From JBDNFP01 sp041689775 (GTDB taxonomy: Bacteria; Bacteroidota; Bacteroidia; Cytophagales; Spirosomataceae), in the NCBI GenBank assembly GCA_041689775.1, contig JBDNFP010000460.1, positions 1 to 42,677 on the forward strand: 42,677 bases of DNA. The letters are read 5' to 3'. The notes under the pieces were generated by a model. It made no database searches and was not told the origin of the DNA. It saw only the letters and a list, made by a program, of their open reading frames with translations. Within the stretch, counting starts at the first letter, position 1. Each line of letters begins with the position of its first letter. Below are positions 36,406 to 42,677 of this stretch, piece by piece. The position numbers and the translations under genes were made by a program.

Positions 36406-36743
36406 GGAGGCTGACTGCTGATGAAAGACCTGTGATTGATGTGACTGCAAGATAAGTAAAAAAAAGATCTACACAATTTGCATAGTCTTTTTGATGCCGT
36501 TGTTTTTCTTCAACAACTTTGATTTTTAGACTTTAACAGCATTCTATGCTTATATTTTTTTGAAATTGGTTTCCGTGTGGGGAATAGTTGTTAGTGAAAA
36601 TACCAACAAAGGCGTAAATCCTTAGCCTGACGGCTATGGTGAAAACACCAGTAATGCCATAAAATGAGTTGCCCTGTAAGAGAGAAATGATTTTAAAGTA
36701 CCACTATGATATAAATCGAATAGTTGAGCTTTCAGATACATTT
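36406..36743. other. AT-rich intergenic region between the efflux operon and the propeller cassette
   Basis: About 340 bases without a supported gene. It lies upstream of the efflux adaptor and downstream of the thioredoxin-like gene, both on the minus strand, so it should contain the efflux promoter. A weak 6-bp hairpin (gttgtt...aacaac) lies at about 36499-36517. Nothing else was recognised. Confidence 0.5.
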
Positions 36744-37181
36744 TTATTTACTTAACGTAGCAATTATATCAACTTTATTATCGTCTTTTAGTGTTATAAG
36801 GTATGGACCTTTAATATCATTAAGAATCCTCGAAAGATTAGTATAAAGATCCATATCATGTGAAACAAAAAAATTTTTCTTCACAACATTATTTTTAAAA
36901 ATAGAGTTTTCCCAATTTATTTTTTTATTTGAACTTATGAGATAAACCAAAATTATAGTATTATTATCGAATTTATTAATAGTGGTTTTAGTATATTCAA
37001 TGCACATTTGACATGACATTACTTCGTTTACTACAATATATTTATATTTTTTAGAAACAGGTACACTTGTTTCTTTTAAAAGTCTTATTATAGCATCCGA
37101 CGTATCATTACTTCTGAATTGCTCGATGAAAGATGTTGATAGAAAAGCTGTTAAAATTATGATTATTTTTAAATACTTCAT
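36744..37181 (-). CDS. Small membrane-anchored or secreted protein with thioredoxin-like CxxC motif
   Basis: A 145-residue protein of unknown family. A signal or anchor (YLKIIIILTAFLSTSFI) precedes a segment YIVVNEVMSCQMCIEY with C57 and C60 in a CxxC. Later GPYLITLKDDNKV with P126 resembles the cis-proline loop and last strand of thioredoxin folds. Together they suggest a small periplasmic thiol protein; this is inference from pattern. Its ATG overlaps the stop of the propeller gene (ATGA, 37178-37181), so translation is probably coupled. It is very AT-rich, like its neighbour. The next peptide in this operon has four cysteines, which fits a thiol-disulfide role. Confidence 0.7.
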   Translation of the reverse strand: MKYLKIIIILTAFLSTSFIEQFRSNDTSDAIIRLLKETSVPVSKKYKYIVVNEVMSCQMCIEYTKTTINKFDNNTIILVYLISSNKKINWENSIFKNNVVKKNFFVSHDMDLYTNLSRILNDIKGPYLITLKDDNKVDIIATLSK

Positions 37182-38359
37182 TTTAGCGAAAATTTATAGA
37201 GATAAGGATCTTCAATGCGATCTGTATTACTTATAAGGTAAAGATAATTATTGCTTATATCGGAAGAAAAAGCACTATATTTTTCAGGAAATATATAATA
37301 CTTTGTGATTCCATTTTGAAGATCTACTTTAAATAATAGCGGTTTTATATTCATTTTCTGTATTTCTCCCGGGTTAGACACGATTTTTTCTTTTGGGATA
37401 GGTAAAAAGGATAAAATGTAAGCAAAATTATTTTCAATTTTAATATTCTGATAATCAGAATTTCCGAATTCTATCATCAATCTATCTTTGGTCAATACTT
37501 TGGGAGTCATATCAGGGTTAGAAAAATTTGTATATAATTTTTCTTTCATTTTTAAAAAAGAACGATCTAATGAGATCTGTTTAACTTTTTTCATAGACAT
37601 TTTATCGATCAAATAAATATTGTCATCAAATGCGTACTTTACACAAAGGAAATCTTTATAGATGTTGAAAAAAGTATTTGCATTTACCCATGTGCGCTTA
37701 TTACTTTTAATGGCATTTTGAACTGAGGAAAATTCGTTAAATTTTAAATAGAAATCTGTTTTTAGTATGTTATAGTTTTCGTTTAGTTCAATTTTTGCTA
37801 TACTGAATGATTCTTCGTAATAGATGGGTAAATATGGGTTGTGCTTATCGCTTGCAATACTAACGTAGAGCATGTAGTGTTGGTTTTTGTCCTTCTCAAT
37901 AGCAAAAGAAGTAATTTTTGGATATAAAAAGCCATCGGTAATGGACGAATTTAAATTAATGTATTTCTCAAATTTTAAGCTTTGAGAAAAAATAGATATT
38001 CCAAATGCTGCTCCTTCTTCAAGTACATAGAGCTTATTATTGAACCATTTTGGTTCAATAAACTGACCACTAAATTGTCCAATGTCTATCCCCTGCCTGG
38101 AAATTTCTTTTATAAAATCTCCTTTCTTATTAAATAATGATAAATTAAGAACTGGGTACTGAAAAGCCAATAAAGTATCTTTTTCAATTTTTTCAATGTT
38201 GAAATAGCTAAAAGATCTTGATTCATCATGAAGCTTAATGCTATCATGTAAGATGTAAGATCCCTCCTTGGAAATTGAGCTATTATCTATTGATTCTTCT
38301 TTTTTTTCATTACATGAAAAAAGAACAAAAATTAATATAATAGTAATCAAATGTTTCAT
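37178..38359 (-). CDS. Six-bladed beta-propeller lipoprotein (left cassette)
   Basis: A 393-residue envelope lipoprotein, starting MKHLITIILIFVLFSC with Cys16. A 14-residue upstream extension in the same frame is not signal-like. The body shows repeated propeller-type segments of the DUF4934/BF3164 kind, e.g. LNLSLFNKKGDFIKEISRQGIDIGQF and IYLIDKMSMKKVKQISLD, with periodic short strands. Such propellers adjoin NVEALA peptides in Bacteroides. It lies 74 bases after the peptide gene and overlaps the CxxC gene by four bases. It is markedly AT-rich. The partner in the right cassette has the same plan but is only distantly similar. Confidence 0.75.
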   Translation of the reverse strand: MKHLITIILIFVLFSCNEKKEESIDNSSISKEGSYILHDSIKLHDESRSFSYFNIEKIEKDTLLAFQYPVLNLSLFNKKGDFIKEISRQGIDIGQFSGQFIEPKWFNNKLYVLEEGAAFGISIFSQSLKFEKYINLNSSITDGFLYPKITSFAIEKDKNQHYMLYVSIASDKHNPYLPIYYEESFSIAKIELNENYNILKTDFYLKFNEFSSVQNAIKSNKRTWVNANTFFNIYKDFLCVKYAFDDNIYLIDKMSMKKVKQISLDRSFLKMKEKLYTNFSNPDMTPKVLTKDRLMIEFGNSDYQNIKIENNFAYILSFLPIPKEKIVSNPGEIQKMNIKPLLFKVDLQNGITKYYIFPEKYSAFSSDISNNYLYLISNTDRIEDPYLYKFSLK

Positions 38360-38433
38360 ACAAGTATATGGAAGATATACAGGTAGTATACAAATATTCA
38401 TATACTACCTGTATAAAATAGCTTAGAAATTAA

Positions 38434-38632
38434 TCAACATTTTTTCTTGTAACTGCAATTGGACGCAGCTCCATTACACCAAATGATATTGCTTGTGCCG
38501 CCAAGTGTACCACCAATCCAGCACTCACCAGAAGCTTGTGCTTCATTATATACAGTGCTAGAAACACCCAATCCTCCTGCTAGAGCGGCGGCGATCATGA
38601 AGGATTTTGCAAGATTTTTTTTTGAATTCCAT
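38434..38632 (-). CDS. Cysteine-rich NVEALA-like secreted peptide, frame broken at an A9 run (left cassette)
   Basis: Not an uninterrupted open frame. The ATG at 38632 starts MEF, then nine A (38623-38615); with eight A the frame reads MEFKKNLAKSFMIAAALAGG, followed by a leader up to NEAQASG (residues 29-35) and a tail with C37, C52, C59 and C65, ending TGA at 38434-38436. In the actual A9 sequence the ATG frame misreads. A rare ATT start at 38649 also opens the right frame. The motif [Y/F]N[E/K]AQA[S/T]G and four later cysteines match the peptide of the right cassette. One A may be added by sequencing error, or the gene may rely on slippage. It starts the left cassette. Confidence 0.6.
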
Positions 38633-38684
38633 TTTTTTTGTTTTAAAATGATTAATACTGAGAATTGTTATTATATTTCTTTCT

Positions 38685-38966
38685 CAGCCGGGCCCTGACC
38701 AAGAAAAAAAGGTTAATTCAAATCTCCACCATATATTCATCAAAGTCAATAGCCACTTTCCCCAAAAAGTGATCATTTTTCGAAAAAGTGATCATGTTTT
38801 GGCATTTATTTTTACAATCCCTAGGTACAAAAAATACCGCAACCGATCCTCGATTCGTGCGCTCAGTTCTTGCCTGTCAACTTGTGGTTGATATTCTACT
38901 ACGGATTGGGTGGTTTGGTGTAAGACGTTTACCCAACTGCCTCCTTCTTCCACCTCATCCAGAAGT
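38685..38966 (-). repeat. Long direct repeat, copy 1: DUF6734 3' end plus peptide leader
   Basis: 282 bases nearly identical to 41972-42234. From right to left it holds the last ~58 codons of the DUF6734-like gene, its stop at 38792-38794 and the leader before peptide 1. Relative to copy 2 it has 19 extra bases in which aaaaagtgatca is repeated (about 38765-38793), plus scattered substitutions. Confidence 0.93.
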
Positions 38967-40338
38967 AGAATAGACAGCACATCCAGCGGCTGCTCCCGAA
39001 CGCACCGCAAGTGAGGGGCATAGTAGAACAGTGTTTCGTAATAAGCCGGAGCGAGCATCTGGTTTTCCGCAAAGCTGCCTGCTTCCGACAACCCCCGGAA
39101 CTCACCCGCTTCGGCCCAGTTCCACGATGAGCCGTGGCGCATGCAGTTGGGGCCAAAGTCCAGGGTGGTCTCTTGGTAACTGGCGCGGCTAGACAGCAGT
39201 AGGGCATTCACGCGAGCCGCGTTGCCCTGCCATTGGTCGAGCAGGGTCGTGTGGCCGACCAATTGCATTTCAAACCCTTTTCTAGCTTTCTCGTATTCGT
39301 ACGCATCGAGCAGGCAGTCGTTTCCGGATTCAGTAGCCAGCGTATCCAGGCTCGCTTGTTCCGAGTTCAGCGTGGCGGTCTCTGGCAGGGATAGTACCCT
39401 AAGGGCTTCGCGGGTTCTGGCGAAGCCATCCGGCGGATGTTGTGAAAAGTAGATGCGGGTCTGCGAGGCCCGGCGAGCGGCTTTCTGGCAGCGCTCGTGC
39501 AGCTGCGGTGCTTCCAGCCACAGGCGCTGGGCCAATTGTTCGCATACGGTTGGGTTTTGCTTGTAATTCATCAGGTGCAGGTAGCCGATGGCCTCCGGTA
39601 GCATGGCAAACTTATCGAGACCGTAGGTATACGGGTACCCCACCGGGTCGGGCATCAGTGGGGCGATGGGGGTATGGGTAAAGTCCGCTAGCTGTTTGAA
39701 AAGGTACTGTTCCAGGTAGGTATTGAGCGAAAGGCCGTTCAGTCGGTGGAACTGGGCGGCATTCTGAATCAGGAACGCCTCAGCCTCAGCGTAGAGTTGC
39801 GTGAAGAATTGGGTATTTTGTCCTCCAATCAATCCGGCATTGACGGCCCATACCGACTTGCCGGCTTTGGGTCGGGCCCAGTGGGGTACGTACAGAAACC
39901 CGTCGGCGATCTTCGGGTATCCACCCAATCAAGGGTACGTACCGCATCCAGGTAGTAGGGGTGGTCGTATTCCAGGTTTTGAGCTAGCAGGGGTGCCTCG
40001 GTCAGCGAAACCGGCAGGGGCGCAAACAGGTAGGCATCTCCATCAAGGTGAACGAAGGCTTCGGTTTGCAGTGCGTAGGTATGCAGCTTCCGCATGACCT
40101 AGGCTTCGGCATGAGGGGGTTCGTAGCTTTCCTGAGATAGTAGCACGGCCCGGTAGGGCAAGTCCAGTTCTCCCAGCAGCCAGTCGGCTCCGCGCGCGGT
40201 GGTGTGCAGCACGGCTCCGTCTGCGTGCGTAGCCAGGCTGTGCGCGCTCAGTGCCCAGCTATAGGCATGGAACTCCTCGCTGAGCCAGCCTCCTGCCGGG
40301 TCGTGGGTGGTCCAGAAGGTTTGGAGGGGGAGGGGCAT
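38792..40338 (-). pseudogene. DUF6734-like protein, glycosyltransferase-like, with amber stop and frameshift
   Basis: Three open stretches join into one protein of about 515 residues. The first (from 40338) starts MPLPLQTFWTTHDPAGGWLSEEFHAYSWALS and ends at TAG 40101-40099. The frame goes on unshifted as VMRKLHTYALQTEAFVHLDGDAYLF, a DGD at about 99-101 like the DxD of GT-A glycosyltransferases. Near 39925 the frame slips by one base (in a run of G) from TLDW to GGYPKIADGFLYVPHWARP, and then runs to 38792. The order and wording match what I recall of the Bacteroidota DUF6734 family. Only four bases separate it from the propeller stop, so it was cotranscribed. It is clearly GC-richer than its neighbours. 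Sequence errors are an alternative explanation for both breaks. Confidence 0.75.
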
Positions 40339-40342
40339 GGAT

Positions 40343-41578
40343 TCAGAAATCTACTGAGTAAAGTTGTAAGATTGGATTGTCACCGCTTTTGGTGCGTTGA
40401 ATAATTTCCTTCAATTGAGGGTTTAGTTTTGGGTAGAATGCAATAATATCTTTTTGTGACGTTGCCAAAGGGGAGGCTTCTAATATACTTACAAATTTGG
40501 CTCCCGTGCCAGCCAGAGGTGTTGAAAGAAATGGATCTGTTATTGTATTTCTATCTATTTCTTCTCCATTTAATAAGCCTTGAATAAACGTATTACTTTC
40601 TTTATTTACGAAAACCGCTATTTGTTTACTATTTCGTGATGTATAAATATTCAAATAACGATGTGTTTCGTTTTCCGAATAATCACCTTTATAAAGGTAT
40701 CTTGTTCTTTCGAATGAAAATTTATTTATTTCATGAAATTCTTTATTATAGTATTCTTTTGGAATTTCTTTTTTTCCCAAATTTAATTCAATTTCTTTTA
40801 TGATTTTTCCAGTATGACTTATAGAATAAATTGCATTTTTGAAAGGAGGAGACCAAGTAATACGATTAGTACTATTTTTTTGAAGAGTGATCCTAGGAAG
40901 AAAATTTATTTTTCGAAAATTGTTAGCATTTGTACTATCCAATATAATAGGTTGATTCTTATTGTTCAGGAAAATAAGATTATGATTCATAATTAAATCT
41001 TCATGGAAGTTTTCCGAGGTACTTACATCAACCAATTTGGTGGAATCATTAAGAAATCTAAAAAAATCAATAAACATGCCCACTTTGATCTCTCTTAATG
41101 GCTCTAATTGTAAATCATAATAGATAAATTTATTATGTGGACCATCATACACCACTATTTCATTAGTTGTATGCAAAATATCAAAATCTCTTCCTAATTT
41201 CAATTCTAAAGGACCATCTCCTATCGCTCTTATTTTTGATAGAAATTTCCCTTGTAAATCAAACGCATATAGATTATGGGTTTGTCCTCGATCAAGAATA
41301 TATATACGATCAAGATAAAATACAATGTTGGTAATTTCTCCAATAATATAATCTGGATTTGTATCTAACTTTATATAAGAGAATTTATGAAAAATACTAT
41401 AAGGCAATATTTTCGTGTAGTCTATTTTTATTGTAAGTAAGTCTGGACTATCCCCTTCGATCATTTTTTTTATATTGCTTACATCAATGGGCACGTCAAA
41501 TCGACCTGAATATGACTTCTTTTCTGAACAGGATGCCATTAAAATTATGCTGAGAATAGCAAAGATCTTATATTTCAT
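40343..41578 (-). CDS. Six-bladed beta-propeller lipoprotein (right cassette)
   Basis: A 411-residue envelope lipoprotein; the signal MKYKIFAILSIILMAS ends at Cys17 of the lipobox. The propeller pattern is clear: IYILDRGQTHNLYAFDLQGKFLSKIRAIGDGPLELKLG (residues about 92-130), NEIVVYDGPHNKFIYYDLQ and further blades, ending ILQLYSVDF. The YAFDLQGKFL.KI..IGDGP segment is typical of 6-bladed propellers with an N-terminal lipid anchor, found near small secreted peptides in Bacteroidota. It follows peptide 2 after 72 bases and precedes the DUF6734-like gene by four. It is very AT-rich. Function is unknown. Confidence 0.8.
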   Translation of the reverse strand: MKYKIFAILSIILMASCSEKKSYSGRFDVPIDVSNIKKMIEGDSPDLLTIKIDYTKILPYSIFHKFSYIKLDTNPDYIIGEITNIVFYLDRIYILDRGQTHNLYAFDLQGKFLSKIRAIGDGPLELKLGRDFDILHTTNEIVVYDGPHNKFIYYDLQLEPLREIKVGMFIDFFRFLNDSTKLVDVSTSENFHEDLIMNHNLIFLNNKNQPIILDSTNANNFRKINFLPRITLQKNSTNRITWSPPFKNAIYSISHTGKIIKEIELNLGKKEIPKEYYNKEFHEINKFSFERTRYLYKGDYSENETHRYLNIYTSRNSKQIAVFVNKESNTFIQGLLNGEEIDRNTITDPFLSTPLAGTGAKFVSILEASPLATSQKDIIAFYPKLNPQLKEIIQRTKSGDNPILQLYSVDF

Positions 41579-41650
41579 TTTCTTATTTTTTTGCTAAATA
41601 TTTTCAATTAATACTCCCCCAGGGTTTCTGAGGAAGTATTTGAACTAAGA

Positions 41651-41932
41651 TTAACTACATGCGCTACCCCAAGCACACAAACCCCACCCATCTGTGCAAA
41701 CTCTTTTAGTACCAGTTTTTGTTTCTTGATGTGAGATGGAAAACGGCACAGGACCGCCACCATAGGTAACTGTAACAATGTATGTGCAAGTTTGTTCGCT
41801 TGACTTCCAACCTTGTCCAGTAGCTTGAGCCTTATTAAAGAGACCGTCACTAACAGTGATTGTGCCACAAAGTGCAGCGGTAAGCAATGCTGCTTTAGAT
41901 TTTACTAATTTGTCTTTTAAGTTCATTTTCAA
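41651..41932 (-). CDS. Cysteine-rich NVEALA-like secreted peptide (right cassette)
   Basis: A 93-residue peptide. A lysine-rich start (MKMNLKDKLVKSKAALL) and hydrophobic core form the signal or leader to NKAQATG at residues 33-39. The remaining ~54 residues carry C49, C79, C86 and C92 with glycine/aromatic segments (TYGGGPVP, GWGLCAWGSAC). The motif N-[E/K]-A-Q-A-[S/T]-G is shared with the left peptide and recalls EALA in the NVEALA family. ATG codons at 41932 and 41926 are both possible. The mature peptide probably leaves the cell or stays in the envelope with disulfide bonds. Target and function are unknown. Confidence 0.7.
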   Translation of the reverse strand: MKMNLKDKLVKSKAALLTAALCGTITVSDGLFNKAQATGQGWKSSEQTCTYIVTVTYGGGPVPFSISHQETKTGTKRVCTDGWGLCAWGSACS

Positions 41933-42051
41933 AAAAAGTTAAATTGTAAGAATTAGTCCTTCCTTTTACCCCAGCCGGGCCCTGACCAAGAAAAAAAGGT
42001 TAATTCAAATCTCCACCATATATTCATCAAAGTCAATAGCCCCTTTCCCCA

Positions 42052-42069
42052 AAAAGTGATCACTTTTTG
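42052..42069. repeat. 18-bp palindrome at the end of the truncated DUF6734 copy
   Basis: aaaaagtgatcacttttt (from about 42051) is a perfect palindrome overlapping the stop codon. Copy 1 has two partial versions. It may be a terminator stem or a protein-binding site. Confidence 0.6.
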
Positions 42070-42233
42070 GCATTTATTTTTACAATCCCCAGGTACAAAA
42101 AATACCGCAACCGATCCTCAATTCGTGTGCTCATTTCTTGCCTGTCAACTTGTGGTTGATATTCTACTACGGATTGGGTGTTTTGGTGTAAGACGTTTAC
42201 CCAACTGCCTCCTTCTTCCACCTCATCCAGAAG
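42060..42233 (-). pseudogene. C-terminal fragment of a second DUF6734-like gene
   Basis: Reads LLDEVEEGGSWVNVLHQ then continues to LGIVKINAKK and TGA at 42062-42060. It matches the last ~58 residues of the broken DUF6734-like gene at 38792 with a few changes. Upstream sequence is cut off by the insertion sequence at 42235, so the rest of this copy probably lies beyond the right edge of the window. Confidence 0.85.
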
Positions 42234-42234
42234 T

Positions 42235-42677
42235 CAGGGCTTTCTTATAAAAAATGGCAATGGCAGGTAAGTCATACCTTTGTGGTTACCAGACTACAAA
42301 ATCATGACCACTGCTCCTTGCCAAGCTAAAGCTACCTCTTTTTTTCAATTGCTTCAAAACACACCCGGTCTGGACGGTCGGGATAACCGAGGCAAGATAC
42401 ACGATATGGCGTTCGTACTCACAGGTTTAACCTTGGCCATTTGTTGTGGTAGGGACGGCAAACTCTCCCGTTTGCATCGTCACATGACCAACCATTTCGA
42501 GGCTTTGCGCTTAGCCACTCAGACCTTCCCAGAGAGCGTAATCTCCCGGGCACAACTACCTCTTTTGCTGGCCAAGGTCAATAGTGAGGCCTTCACGGTT
42601 CTGCTCTTCGAGTGGTTCGGCTTGGTTCTCAGCGAGGAGGCCAAGCGCTGGTTCACTCTTGACGGTAAGGAGCTGCG
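42235..42677 (+). mobile_element. ISAs1-family insertion sequence, left part (partial)
   Basis: The element begins cagggctttcttata at 42235, sharing CAGGGC with the end of the other ISAs1 element (5182). It is followed by the N-terminal part of a transposase gene and runs off the window. It interrupts the DUF6734 copy. If it is intact, the bases 42225-42234 (atccagaagt) should recur after its right end. Confidence 0.8.
42304..42677 (+). CDS. ISAs1-family transposase, N-terminal part
   Basis: The visible 124 residues read RDNRGKIHDMAFVLTGLTLAICCGRDGKLSRLHRHM and then FEWFGLVLSEEAKRWFTLDGKELR, which is the DDE_Tnp_1-associated N-terminal domain and the first catalytic Asp motif (LDGKELR). The ATG at 42304 fits. 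The gene leaves the window before its other motifs. It is not the same element as at 5182, since the two N-terminal domains differ. Confidence 0.85.
   Translation, partial: MTTAPCQAKATSFFQLLQNTPGLDGRDNRGKIHDMAFVLTGLTLAICCGRDGKLSRLHRHMTNHFEALRLATQTFPESVISRAQLPLLLAKVNSEAFTVLLFEWFGLVLSEEAKRWFTLDGKEL

Larger units (their letters stand above)
41972..42234 (-). repeat. Long direct repeat, copy 2: DUF6734 3' end plus peptide leader
   Basis: 263 bases nearly identical to 38685-38966. It ends exactly where the second insertion sequence begins (42235). The leader part precedes peptide 2 as copy 1 precedes peptide 1. Confidence 0.93.

Noticed and set aside
41608..41868. 86-codon frame overlapping peptide 2
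   Set aside because: It is the same strand in a different frame; the 93-residue peptide has the leader, shared motif and cysteines.
1..42677. CRISPR array, tRNA or rRNA genes
   Set aside because: No regularly spaced identical repeats and no tRNA or rRNA-like sequence were seen. The heptamer repeats at 35179-35353 are too short and irregular for a CRISPR.

Overview
The window looks like the chromosome of a Bacteroidota bacterium, most probably Cytophagales (Spirosoma/Dyadobacter-like). The signs are a TonB-dependent receptor with an N-terminal carboxypeptidase-like domain next to a DUF4249 protein, a serine palmitoyltransferase-type enzyme, a small Hc1-like histone protein, many lipoproteins, starts without Shine-Dalgarno sequences, and candidate TAnnTTTG promoters. 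No rRNA, tRNA or CRISPR array was seen. Gene calls come from reading translations and motifs; no database search was run.

Layout. 1-193 is the tail of an IS5-like element. 269-4000 holds nhaA, a lipoprotein, meaB, ispD and queA. 5182-6405 is a complete ISAs1-family element with an 18-bp inverted repeat, a 10-bp target duplication and a transposase broken by a 16-base insertion. 6501-16992 is mostly housekeeping: biotin carboxylase, a serine palmitoyltransferase-like enzyme, Hc1, a MaoC hydratase, an MMPL-type exporter, a POT peptide transporter, an M23 peptidase and a surface-associated protein. 16998-20511 is a DUF4249/TonB receptor pair. 20660-28278 carries a photolyase, a CBS-domain gene split by one in-frame stop, a large zinc metalloprotease and two porin-like proteins. 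28379-36405 carries malate dehydrogenase, a lyase-like lipoprotein and a tripartite RND efflux operon (adaptor, TolC, pump), all on the minus strand.

The most unusual part is 36744-42234, all on the minus strand. A cassette appears twice: a short cysteine-rich secreted peptide, then a six-bladed beta-propeller lipoprotein, then either a thioredoxin-like CxxC protein (left copy) or a GC-rich DUF6734-like protein with a DGD motif (right copy). Both peptides share the motif N-[E/K]-A-Q-A-[S/T]-G and have four cysteines after it, which recalls the NVEALA peptides of Bacteroides. The same ~270-base segment, made of the 3' end of the DUF6734-like gene and its downstream leader, lies in front of each peptide gene, so the locus arose by duplication of a [DUF6734 - peptide - propeller] unit. 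It is now decaying: the DUF6734 gene has an amber stop and a frameshift, peptide 1 has an A9 run that breaks its frame, and a second ISAs1-family element (from 42235) cuts off the outer DUF6734 copy.

How the genes work together. The clearest units are the efflux operon, the DUF4249/TonB pair, ispD-meaB and the two peptide-propeller cassettes. Cassette function is unknown. A secreted, disulfide-bonded and possibly glycosylated peptide handled by an envelope propeller is only a hypothesis.
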